The position numbers and the translations under genes are program-made. This document shows, piece after piece, positions 1 to 6,098 of a stretch of DNA of 6,098 nucleotides. Origin of the DNA: Clostridiales bacterium UBA1779 (GTDB taxonomy: Bacteria; Bacillota; Clostridia; Oscillospirales; CAG-272). Below the pieces are notes generated by a model. That model was given only the letters and a program-made list of their open reading frames with translations. It did no database searches and was not told the DNA's origin. The stretch spans positions 1 to 6,098 of the forward strand of contig DCGL01000051.1 of assembly GCA_002314565.1 (NCBI GenBank). The letters are read 5' to 3'. The first letter of the stretch is position 1. Each line of letters opens with the position of its first letter.

Positions 1-574
1 GATTCTTGAGGAAATCGACAATTTCCTGAAGTTCTTCCTTTTCTTCGTCGGCTCCGGCAACGTCGTCAAACGTAACCTTCACCTTTGCATCCATATTGGT
101 TTTGACACGGGCTTTGCCGAAGCTGTTGAGTTTTCCGTTCTTTCCCATCGTCTGATTTATCATCACTATATATAGAATGAAGAAAACGACGATTATGAGA
201 ATATAGGGTATAAACGAAAGCCATATCGGGTATACTGTAGGAGGCTCATATTCGAACTCCTCAAGAACACCGTCTTTCAGCTGCCGGTTGATAATGTCAC
301 CGAGATCGTCTCTGAAATATTCGGAGCTCTTGAGCTGATATTTCACTTCCTTCTTCAGATCTTCCTTGAGAACCATAGTGAGGACTTCATCTTCGTCAAT
401 CGAGAACTTTGCAACTTTTTCTTCAGTGAAATACATAATGATGTCACTGTACGTTAGTTTATCGTTCTGCTGTCCGCGTCCGCCGAGCAGCCTTGAGGCC
501 ACAAAAACAACCGCGGCGATAACGAGAATGTAGATAATAATTGTCTTTAAATTGCTGGAGCGCTTATTGTTCAT
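1..574 (-). CDS. ftsH: ATP-dependent zinc metalloprotease FtsH (N-terminal part, 3'-partial)
   Basis: Membrane-anchored AAA protease that degrades unstable membrane and cytoplasmic proteins as a hexamer. Translating from 574, 191 residues are visible: MNNKRSSNLK, membrane helix 1 (about 12-30, IIIYILVIAAVVFVA), an extracytoplasmic domain (about 31-113), membrane helix 2 (about 115-139), a basic linker, then the start of the AAA module at about 168 (TFDDVAGADEEKEELQEIV). The window ends before Walker A, the second region of homology and the HEXXH zinc site, so activity cannot be judged. The start is 21 bases after hpt. ATG at 574 gives the normal short cytoplasmic N-terminus. An ATG at 590 meets a stop after eight codons. 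The AAAGGA ribosome site at 596-591 is 16 bases upstream of 574, so initiation may depend on coupling from hpt or on the purine-rich AGAGAAGA just before the start. Identification rests on the double-helix layout and the FDDVAG motif. Confidence 0.95.
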   Translation of the reverse strand, partial: MNNKRSSNLKTIIIYILVIAAVVFVASRLLGGRGQQNDKLTYSDIIMYFTEEKVAKFSIDEDEVLTMVLKEDLKKEVKYQLKSSEYFRDDLGDIINRQLKDGVLEEFEYEPPTVYPIWLSFIPYILIIVVFFILYIVMINQTMGKNGKLNSFGKARVKTNMDAKVKVTFDDVAGADEEKEELQEIVDFLKN

Positions 575-595
575 TCTTCTCTGTCGCCATCCTTT

Positions 596-1150
596 TTATT
601 TTGTATATACTTCAGGCTTAAGAATTCCGATATAGGGCAGGTTGCGGTACTTCTCTTCATAATCGAGGCCGTAACCCACAACGAAATAATCCGGAATTTC
701 TTCGCCGACATAGTCTGCATTGAAATTCACCTTGCGGCGGCTGGGCTTGTCGAGCATAGCTGCGCACTTTACGCTGTGTGCTCCCTTGAGTCCCAGATAA
801 TCCGTAAGATAGGCAAGCGTGTTTCCGCTGTCAATTATATCTTCAACGATAATAATATCGGTGTTTTCGAGACGGTCACGGTGCAAATCAAGTATAATAT
901 CCACCTTGCCGCGTGTTTCGGTTCCGGAGTACGATGATACTCTCATAAAATCAATTTCAGCGGGTCTTTTGATTTTCTTCATAAGGTCCCCCATAAATAC
1001 TATGGACCCCTTGAGTATTGAAAGGAGCAGCAGCTCTTTTCCGGAATTATCATAATCGCGGTCGATTTCCGTTGCAACCTTTTCAACGATTTTGTCGATT
1101 TCCTCTTCGGAAAGCAGGATTTTTTCTATGTCATCTGACATTCTGTACAT
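596..1150 (-). CDS. hpt: Hypoxanthine phosphoribosyltransferase
   Basis: Purine salvage enzyme that joins hypoxanthine (and usually guanine) to PRPP, giving IMP or GMP plus pyrophosphate in the cytoplasm. The 184 residues match the usual bacterial length of about 180. Visible elements are the LKGS loop (46-49), the flexible active-site loop around MRVSSYSGTETRG (69-81), and the PRPP-binding signature IIIVEDIIDSGNT (99-111) with acidic pair E103-D104 and likely general base D107. K135, the FVVGYGLDY segment (156-164) with D163, and R169 correspond to purine- and pyrophosphate-site residues of the human enzyme. The start at 1150 is favoured by GGAG (1162-1159) at 8-base spacing; the Met at 1141 would be 17 bases away. 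It begins 3 bases after tilS stops, so translation is probably coupled. Guanine versus hypoxanthine preference cannot be read from the sequence. In Bacillus this enzyme is inhibited by (p)ppGpp. Confidence 0.97.
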   Translation of the reverse strand: MYRMSDDIEKILLSEEEIDKIVEKVATEIDRDYDNSGKELLLLSILKGSIVFMGDLMKKIKRPAEIDFMRVSSYSGTETRGKVDIILDLHRDRLENTDIIIVEDIIDSGNTLAYLTDYLGLKGAHSVKCAAMLDKPSRRKVNFNADYVGEEIPDYFVVGYGLDYEEKYRNLPYIGILKPEVYTK

Positions 1151-1153
1151 ATT

Positions 1154-2152
1154 TTATTCTCCGTCAGTTTTATTATCTTGTTTGGGTTTTCTGCGTCTTT
1201 CGTCTTTCGCAAACCCAAGGGCCTTTTTCGGCCCGATTTCGGCAATTATTCCGCCGGGCATGGTAACGGACGTCTTCTTTCCTTCTGCAATGCCGGAAAG
1301 CAGAGTCTGAACGTGAATGCGCTCGGGTCGTGCCGAAGCCGCTTTTGCAAGAGAAACGATTACTCTTGAAGCGACGGGCGGCGGCAGCTGTGAAAGTTCG
1401 CTCATAGAAGGTGCGGGATTTGCTTCGATAAACCGTGATGCAAGAGAATCAAGCCAGAAGCAGTCTTCTTTTATGGATTCGCAGAAGCCAGAAACACCGG
1501 AAATGAAATCCGGATTGATTTTTTTCAGTTCGGGGATGATATTTGCGCGGATTCTGTTTCTTGAATAATTTACGTCGGCATTGGTGCTGTCCGTCACGTA
1601 TTCAAGACTGCCCGACTGACAGTAAGCAAGAATCCCGCTTTTCGGAATACCGAGCATCGGGCGGATAAGATATCCGTCGCCGAGAGGACGGTATGCGGGA
1701 ATTCCGCAGGCTCCGTGGGCTGACGCTCCGCGGGCAAGATTGAAAAGCAGCGTTTCCGCATTGTCATCGGCATTGTGGGCGGTTGCGAGGAAAATACAGC
1801 CGGACGCCTTCATTTCCTCTTCAAATACGGCGTAGCGGACGTTTCTCGCGCACTCCTCGATGCCTTCGGAACGCCGGCGGGCAAGAGCCGGTATGTCCTC
1901 GTGAGATACGGACAGACGAACTCCTCTTTTTTCACAGAGAGAAATGCAGAAGCGTTCGTCCCTCTCTGCCTCTTCGCCGCGTATGCCGTGATTTACGTGA
2001 ACGGCGGTGACGTCAATACCGTCTTCGAGCAGCATATCAAGCAGGGATACCGAGTCGGAACCTCCGGAAAGGCCGAGCAGAACGCGGAAGTTCCCGCAGA
2101 TTCCGAGCTTACGCGCGAATACTCTCGGGGAAACGTACCCGGACGGAAGCAT
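1154..2152 (-). CDS. tilS: tRNA(Ile)-lysidine synthetase, short form
   Basis: Converts C34 of the CAU-anticodon tRNA-Ile to lysidine using ATP and lysine, so that it reads AUA and is charged with isoleucine. The N-terminal PP-loop ATPase domain shows SGGSDS (29-34), VHVNHGIRG (51-59), the family signature ATAHNADDNAET (123-134) and DSTNADVNYSRNRIR (188-202). A helical substrate-binding domain follows to about 295, then the strand-like TMPGGIIAEIG (297-307) and a basic tail. At 332 residues it lacks the C-terminal domain found in the roughly 430-470 residue TilS of E. coli and Bacillus, resembling the compact Aquifex type. No remnant is possible downstream, because hpt starts 3 bases after the stop. 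The start at 2152 shares one base with the dnaB stop (TGATG), and AGGGGG at 2167-2162 gives a 9-base spacing, which together support it. It is followed by hpt, its partner in B. subtilis and a fusion partner in Listeria. Confidence 0.96.
   Translation of the reverse strand: MLPSGYVSPRVFARKLGICGNFRVLLGLSGGSDSVSLLDMLLEDGIDVTAVHVNHGIRGEEAERDERFCISLCEKRGVRLSVSHEDIPALARRRSEGIEECARNVRYAVFEEEMKASGCIFLATAHNADDNAETLLFNLARGASAHGACGIPAYRPLGDGYLIRPMLGIPKSGILAYCQSGSLEYVTDSTNADVNYSRNRIRANIIPELKKINPDFISGVSGFCESIKEDCFWLDSLASRFIEANPAPSMSELSQLPPPVASRVIVSLAKAASARPERIHVQTLLSGIAEGKKTSVTMPGGIIAEIGPKKALGFAKDERRRKPKQDNKTDGE
1159..1162 (-). promoter_or_regulatory. Ribosome binding site of hpt
   Basis: GGAG lies 8 bases upstream of the ATG at 1150 and is formed by the last sense codons of tilS (GGA GAA, then TAA). 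It decides between the two in-frame Met codons at 1150 and 1141. Its position inside tilS implies that ribosomes finishing tilS pass through it, consistent with translational coupling. Confidence 0.75.
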
Positions 2153-3561
2153 CAGCCGTGTCCCCCTGAATAATCAGGCGGAGCGTCAGCGTCCGTATGT
2201 TCCGTGTCAAGAGCGCGGAAGGCGGTGTACTTGCCTATCCAGTTAAGCTTTGCAGTTCCCGTGCTTCCGTGTCTGTTTTTGGCTATTATGATTTCGGCAA
2301 CGGGGGTTTCCGTCGCTTCTTCATCGTTCTTGTTTCCTTCATTTTTATAATATTCGTCACGGTAGATGAACATTACGCTGTCAGCATCCTGCTCGATTGA
2401 ACCGGAGTCACGAAGGTCTGACAGCATGGGGCGCTTGTTCGCCGTATTTCTGGATTCGACTCCTCTGGACAGCTGCGAGCAGCAAACTACGGGAATCTGC
2501 AGTTCCTTTGCCATCAGCTTTAAATTTCTCGTTATATCGCCGATTTCAAGAACGCGGTTGTCCGTGTGCTTTTCACCCTGCATAAGTCCTAAGTAGTCGA
2601 TAACAACCATACCGACGTCCTTTTCGCGGCGAAGCTTTGCCTTCATACCTGAAGCCGTGATATTCGTCGTATCGTCGATGAGTATGCGCGTTTTTACAAG
2701 CCAGTTGACTGCATTGGCAAGTCTGTCCCAGTCGGAGTCCGTAAGGGCGCCGGTACGCATGGCGGCACTGTCAACGAAGGCCTGGCTTGAAAGGATTCTT
2801 GAACACAGCTGCTCCGCTGACATTTCAAGAGAGAAAATTGCAACCTTCTTGCCCGTATTTTTTGCAACGTTCGTCGCAAGATTCAGGGCGAAACTGGTTT
2901 TACCCATACCGGGTCGTGCCCCGATAAGGACGAAATCCGTGTTGTTGATGCCGCCGAGGACACGGTCAACGGCGCCGAATCCGGTCTGAATTCCTTCAAA
3001 GGCATTCGGATTCTGGGACAGGAGCTGCAGATTTTCGTAAATCTTTCCGATAACCTGGGCAATTTCCTGAAATCCGCGGGTATCTCTTCCGACAGAAATA
3101 TTGGATATTTCCGATGCCGCGTATTCAACGAGCTCGTCGGGATTTTCACCCTCGGTATAGGCACGATCCGAAACCGTTCCGCATACCTCGATGAGCTGGC
3201 GCATTACGCTCTTTTCTATTACTATGCGGGCATAGTCCTTTACGTTGAGAGCATCGGGAACCGCATCCGTAAGAGTTTTCAGATAGCCTTCGGCACTCTC
3301 TCTGTTTTCATATATTTTGTCGCTTTCCAGCTGATTCATCAGGGTGACGACGTCAATATCGTGACTTGCCGCGGCGAGACGTATCATAGCCGAATAGATG
3401 GATTTGTGCTCCGGCACGAAGAAATCCGTCGGCTTCAGCATTGAAACGACATCAGAAACCGTTGAGGGGTCAATCAGCATGGAACCCAGAAGAGCCTGCT
3501 CTGCCTGAATGGAGAACGGCATCTTCTTCATCTGATCGACGCTGTTCATACTGAAGGCCAT
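2152..3561 (-). CDS. dnaB: Replicative DNA helicase DnaB (DnaC in Bacillus naming)
   Basis: Hexameric 5'-to-3' helicase that unwinds DNA at the replication fork and recruits primase. The 469 residues show the full two-domain form: an N-terminal primase-interacting domain (about 15-120, opening with PFSIQAEQALLGSML), a linker helix, and a RecA-like ATPase domain from about 185. Visible motifs are Walker A GARPGMGKTS (214-223, K221), SLEMS (244-248, E246), Walker B VVIDYLGLM (319-327, D322), CSQLSRG (361-367), SDLRDSGSIEQDAD (381-394) and KNRHGSTGT (428-436) with the probable arginine finger R430. No intein interrupts these motifs. The last 18 or so residues form an acidic, glycine-ending tail with little expected conservation. 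The start at 3561 lies 4 bases after the rplI stop with a weak AGAAAG (3574-3569) at 7-base spacing; the next Met codon, at 3549, has no better site. Its stop overlaps the tilS start (TGATG). Confidence 0.98.
   Translation of the reverse strand: MAFSMNSVDQMKKMPFSIQAEQALLGSMLIDPSTVSDVVSMLKPTDFFVPEHKSIYSAMIRLAAASHDIDVVTLMNQLESDKIYENRESAEGYLKTLTDAVPDALNVKDYARIVIEKSVMRQLIEVCGTVSDRAYTEGENPDELVEYAASEISNISVGRDTRGFQEIAQVIGKIYENLQLLSQNPNAFEGIQTGFGAVDRVLGGINNTDFVLIGARPGMGKTSFALNLATNVAKNTGKKVAIFSLEMSAEQLCSRILSSQAFVDSAAMRTGALTDSDWDRLANAVNWLVKTRILIDDTTNITASGMKAKLRREKDVGMVVIDYLGLMQGEKHTDNRVLEIGDITRNLKLMAKELQIPVVCCSQLSRGVESRNTANKRPMLSDLRDSGSIEQDADSVMFIYRDEYYKNEGNKNDEEATETPVAEIIIAKNRHGSTGTAKLNWIGKYTAFRALDTEHTDADAPPDYSGGHG
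2162..2167 (-). promoter_or_regulatory. Ribosome binding site of tilS inside the dnaB 3' end
   Basis: AGGGGG lies 9 bases upstream of the tilS ATG and within the last codons of dnaB. Together with the TGATG stop-start overlap at 2154-2150 it supports coupled re-initiation of tilS after dnaB. Confidence 0.65.
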
Positions 3562-3565
3562 AGGT

Positions 3566-4012
3566 TTACTTTCTTACAACCGAGAGATTGATTTTTCCGT
3601 TGATTTCGGTATAGAGCTTTACGTCGACGATGTAGTTTCCGTAAGTGCGGATCTGTTCCGGCAGGTTGATCTTTCTCTTGTCGATTTCGATGCCGTACTG
3701 ATTTGCCAGTGCTTCGGAAATATCCTTTGAGGTGATTGAGCCGAAGAGCTTTTCATCGGAAGAGCCGGGAGCTTCGATTTTTACGGTGATTTCCTTAAGC
3801 TTTGCCGCAACGGCGTTGGCTTCTGCCTTTTCGGTTTCAATCTTGTGAAGTCTTGAAGCCTCGCGGTTACGGGCTTCGTTGAGAGCCTGAGCGTCTGCGA
3901 CTACCGCAAGCTTTTTTGCAAGCAGGAAATTACGTGCGTATCCGTCGGAAACTTCGATGATATCGCCCTTTTTGCCCTGTGCCTTTACGTCCTGTGTGAG
4001 AATTACTTTCAT
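3566..4012 (-). CDS. rplI: 50S ribosomal protein L9
   Basis: Large-subunit ribosomal protein that binds 23S rRNA near the base of the L1 stalk and helps maintain reading frame. At 148 residues it has the full usual length. The N-terminal domain shows the L9 signature region at 13-36 (GKKGDIIEVSDGYARNFLLA, then KKLA). A long charged helix (about 41-75) links to the C-terminal domain, which has EKLFGSITSKDI at 87-98 and INLPEQIRTYGNYIVDVKL at 115-133. The lysine in LAKKLA replaces a glycine common in this signature, a mild variation. The start at 4012 is fixed by the canonical MKVIL opening. The best Shine-Dalgarno match, GAAAGG at 4032-4027, lies a rather long 14 bases upstream. It follows gdpP by 61 bases and precedes dnaB by 4 bases, the gdpP-rplI-dnaB order familiar in Firmicutes. 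Confidence 0.98.
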   Translation of the reverse strand: MKVILTQDVKAQGKKGDIIEVSDGYARNFLLAKKLAVVADAQALNEARNREASRLHKIETEKAEANAVAAKLKEITVKIEAPGSSDEKLFGSITSKDISEALANQYGIEIDKRKINLPEQIRTYGNYIVDVKLYTEINGKINLSVVRK

Positions 4013-4046
4013 TGTTTTATACCAAACCTTTCGTTATTTCAATTTT

Positions 4047-4080
4047 CAGTATCACGTTCCGCCGTGACTGCGTTCAGTCA
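4047..4080 (-). promoter_or_regulatory. Two mutually exclusive RNA hairpins at the gdpP-rplI junction
   Basis: On the minus strand, TGACTG (4080-4075) can pair with CAGTCA (4070-4065) around an AACG loop that contains part of the gdpP stop codon. The same CAGTCACG (4070-4063) can instead pair with CGTG (4056-4053) and ACTG (4050-4047), with a GCGGAA loop and a two-base bulge. Both cannot form together because they share 4070-4065. No U-run follows, so this is not an intrinsic terminator. The pairing is read directly from the sequence; any regulatory, attenuating or processing role for rplI is a guess. Confidence 0.3.
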
Positions 4081-6098
4081 GAATTTTCCTCGCTGCCCGA
4101 CTGCATATACTCCGTAATCGCATCGCGAAGCATCCCGGATACTATACTGAAGCTCTTTCCGGAAATCTGGGCTCCTGCGGCATCGTATCTTCCTCCGCCT
4201 CCCATTTTTTCCATTATCAGCTGTACGTTGATCTTGCCGTTGGAACGGGCGGAAATCAGCACGGCGTCTTCCGTATAAATCATTGCAAAAGAAGCATCAA
4301 TGTTTTTAATTGAAAGCATTGATTCTGCAACGTTCGATGCGGCAATACGGTCTTCACCTGTTATTTTTTCATTGTCAGACTGCTCACCTGCAATGGCTAT
4401 GCAGTCAAGGAAAACCTTGAGGTTCTTTCCGAGTTTCGATGCGGTGACAAATTCGCTGTCTCCGTTGTCAAAGAAGTTTCTGACTCTTTCGGAATCGGCG
4501 CCCCGGGACTTTAAGAACATTGCCGCGGCAAAGGTTTCCTCACCGGTCGAACGCGTGAAGTTCTTCGTATCGAGCATAATTCCGGCAAGAAGCACGTCGG
4601 CTTCGGCGCTTGACAGACCGGAAACGTCAGACACGGCAGCATTTCCGACGCTTGCAAGTTCAAGCATTTCGGATACGAGCTCGCAGCAGGATGAGGTTCC
4701 GGGCTCAATGAGCGTGATTTCGGGCTCGATTTCCAATTCACCGAGCTTTCTGTGATGGTCTATTATGATCTGCCTTGATACGTTTTTCGTAATGTCCGGA
4801 CATTCGACGATGGACATATTGTTGGCATCGGCGATTATGAGCAGCGTGTCGCTGCGCAGCATATCCATTCCCTCGTCCCCGCTGATGAACACGGATGCGT
4901 ATTCAGGCTGCTCTTCAAGCAGACGGCGTGTGCAGGTGCGGAAGTTGAGATGATTTTTGTTCGTTACGATTTTTACGTTTTCATTGAAGGTCTTTGCCAT
5001 ACGGTAAAGTCCGACGCAGCCGCCGATGCAGTCGAAGTCCGGACTGGAATGACCCATTATTATTACGTTGGAGGAATCGGATATCAGCTTGATAATCTTA
5101 TCGCAGGCCGTTCTCGACAGAATTCTCGTTCTTGAAGAATCCGACTTCGTTTTGCCTCCGTAATAGGAAAGTCCGCCGTTTCTGTCGCGAAGAACGACCT
5201 GATCCCCGCCTCGCTGCAGAGCGGTTTCAAGGGCGGCCGCAGCCATTGCCTCGCGTTCCTTCAGATTCGTTCCGCAGCAGGCAATTCCCATTGAAACGGT
5301 TACGTACATTCCGCCCTCACCGATTCCCGCGGTTTTTATTTTGTCAAGCACGGCAAAGTCTCCGTCGATGACAGACTGAAGATTTTTTCTCGGGAATGAA
5401 ATGAGATACTTATCTCTGTCGTATTCACGTACGAAGCCGTCAAGCTCCCCTGCCCAGGCAATCAGAGCTGTCTCTATCTTGTTTGCCTCGGTTCTGAATG
5501 AGGACTTCACGAGCTGGCTGAGCTTGTCCATATTGTCAAGGACTGCATAGCAGATAACCGGACTTTCCGCATCAACCTGAGCATTGGCAGCATCGAGATC
5601 GGTCATATCCGCAAAAACGGTCATCCAGAAATCGCAGTTCTTTGTCGGCATAATGTATGAGTGCGTAATAAAGCGCTTGCCTCCGAGCTCGACGGAGCAG
5701 CCTTCCGCATCCGCGGCAAAAAGTTCGCCGGGCTTGCGTCCTATTGCAGCTTCAAGAGTTGAACATTTTCCGGAAAGCTCTGCAAAAAGATTGTTGAACC
5801 ATATTACTTTTCCGTCAACTGTTGTGAAGACAACCGGAATGTCCATTCTTTTGATGGCAGCCGAGGTTGCCTTGTGCATTTCGTCATCCGTTTCAAAGTT
5901 CAGCTTTTTCTTCGCATTCAGCCACAGGAAAGCGACGAGCGCTTCGCACAGTATCAGCAATACTCCGCCGGCAATCACGGGAACGATGCCGGGCTTATCG
6001 GAAAGGATGAGGAACGCCGCCGTTCCGACGAGACACAGAAGTGCCGCGAATGCAGACAGAAGCAAATATAAAAGGAATGACAGGTCCTGTTTCTTTTC
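4074..6098 (-). CDS. gdpP: GdpP-type cyclic-di-AMP phosphodiesterase (5'-partial)
   Basis: Membrane-bound phosphodiesterase that in this family hydrolyses the second messenger c-di-AMP to pApA. Numbering from the window-edge codon (residue 1 at 6098-6096), 674 residues are visible. There are two membrane helices at about 7-32 and 38-60, and a PAS-like region at about 85-165 (VDGKVIWFNN). A degenerate GGDEF domain follows at about 180-305; it has no GGDEF signature but carries YDRDKYLISF and the family's RGGDQVV. Next come a DHH domain with GHSSPDFDCIGG (H350, D354, D356), D424, DHH at 447-449 and D510 in LDTKNF, and a DHHA1 domain with GGGGRYDAAGAQ at 633-644. The reading frame stays open to the window edge, so the true start lies outside. 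The TTG at 6065 falls inside the first membrane helix and is an unlikely start. Length and domain order match Bacillus GdpP (about 660 residues). One oddity is motif II, which reads DANNMS where DTHRPS is usual. It sits 61 bases upstream of rplI, its classic neighbour. The family call is very secure; c-di-AMP specificity is inferred from the architecture. Confidence 0.95.
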   Translation of the reverse strand, partial: EKKQDLSFLLYLLLSAFAALLCLVGTAAFLILSDKPGIVPVIAGGVLLILCEALVAFLWLNAKKKLNFETDDEMHKATSAAIKRMDIPVVFTTVDGKVIWFNNLFAELSGKCSTLEAAIGRKPGELFAADAEGCSVELGGKRFITHSYIMPTKNCDFWMTVFADMTDLDAANAQVDAESPVICYAVLDNMDKLSQLVKSSFRTEANKIETALIAWAGELDGFVREYDRDKYLISFPRKNLQSVIDGDFAVLDKIKTAGIGEGGMYVTVSMGIACCGTNLKEREAMAAAALETALQRGGDQVVLRDRNGGLSYYGGKTKSDSSRTRILSRTACDKIIKLISDSSNVIIMGHSSPDFDCIGGCVGLYRMAKTFNENVKIVTNKNHLNFRTCTRRLLEEQPEYASVFISGDEGMDMLRSDTLLIIADANNMSIVECPDITKNVSRQIIIDHHRKLGELEIEPEITLIEPGTSSCCELVSEMLELASVGNAAVSDVSGLSSAEADVLLAGIMLDTKNFTRSTGEETFAAAMFLKSRGADSERVRNFFDNGDSEFVTASKLGKNLKVFLDCIAIAGEQSDNEKITGEDRIAASNVAESMLSIKNIDASFAMIYTEDAVLISARSNGKINVQLIMEKMGGGGRYDAAGAQISGKSFSIVSGMLRDAITEYMQSGSEENSD

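Noticed and set aside
564..590. ATG at 590 as the ftsH start
   Set aside because: This frame stops after eight codons. The FtsH protein reads from the ATG at 574 in another frame.
601..650. TATATA box near the 3' end of hpt as a possible ftsH promoter
   Set aside because: The hexamer at the proper upstream distance (TATCGG) does not resemble a -35 element.
1775..2173. 132-codon open frame on the plus strand
   Set aside because: It is antisense to the conserved PP-loop part of tilS and is explained by the codon pattern of that gene.
2657..2989. 110-codon plus-strand frame antisense to dnaB
   Set aside because: It covers the dnaB ATPase core on the opposite strand, has no family resemblance, and no ribosome site was apparent.
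2500..3000. Intein in dnaB, a common insertion site
   Set aside because: Walker A, Walker B and the downstream motifs are continuous and the protein has normal length.
4016..4042. Promoter-like TTGAAA and TATAAA (with extended TGG) upstream of rplI on the minus strand
   Set aside because: The spacer is only 15 bases, and the transcript would start at or inside the first rplI codons, leaving no leader. More likely AT-rich chance.
4065..4080. Intrinsic terminator after gdpP
   Set aside because: The stem is short and is followed by CGGCGGAACG rather than a U-run.
4300..4755. 151-codon open frame on the plus strand
   Set aside because: It lies fully antisense to the DHH domain of gdpP, shows low-complexity serine-rich translation typical of a shadow frame, and has no recognisable motif.

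Overview
The window reads as one tightly packed operon-like run on the minus strand of a low-to-mid GC Firmicute, most likely a member of the Clostridia (perhaps an Oscillospirales/Ruminococcus-type gut lineage). The class is inferred from the gene set (a GdpP-type c-di-AMP phosphodiesterase next to rplI and dnaB; tilS-hpt-ftsH) and from the protein styles. No finer taxonomy can be fixed without a search.

Reading in the direction of transcription, from high to low coordinates: (1) 6098-4074, gdpP, a membrane-anchored PAS / degenerate GGDEF / DHH-DHHA1 phosphodiesterase whose start lies outside the window; (2) 4012-3566, rplI, ribosomal protein L9; (3) 3561-2152, dnaB, the replicative helicase; (4) 2152-1154, tilS, a short form of tRNA-Ile lysidine synthetase; (5) 1150-596, hpt, hypoxanthine phosphoribosyltransferase; (6) 574-1, ftsH, the membrane AAA protease, cut by the window edge just before its Walker A motif. 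Intergenic gaps are 61, 4, -1 (TGATG overlap), 3 and 21 bases. I see no terminator and no convincing promoter, so one polycistronic message with translational coupling is the simplest reading. No stretch over 300 bases lacks a gene. There are no tRNA or rRNA genes, mobile elements or CRISPR arrays.

The layout joins two modules that sit apart in Bacillus subtilis: gdpP-rplI-dnaC (cyclic dinucleotide turnover, ribosome, replication fork) and tilS-hprT-ftsH (tRNA decoding, purine salvage, membrane proteolysis). Two of the encoded enzyme families, GdpP and HprT, are known to be inhibited by (p)ppGpp in Bacillus, so the run brings several growth and stress control points together.

The window is mostly ordinary core-genome sequence. 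The points that deserve a second look are the fused module order, the missing C-terminal domain of TilS, an altered second metal-site motif in GdpP, and two mutually exclusive hairpins between gdpP and rplI.
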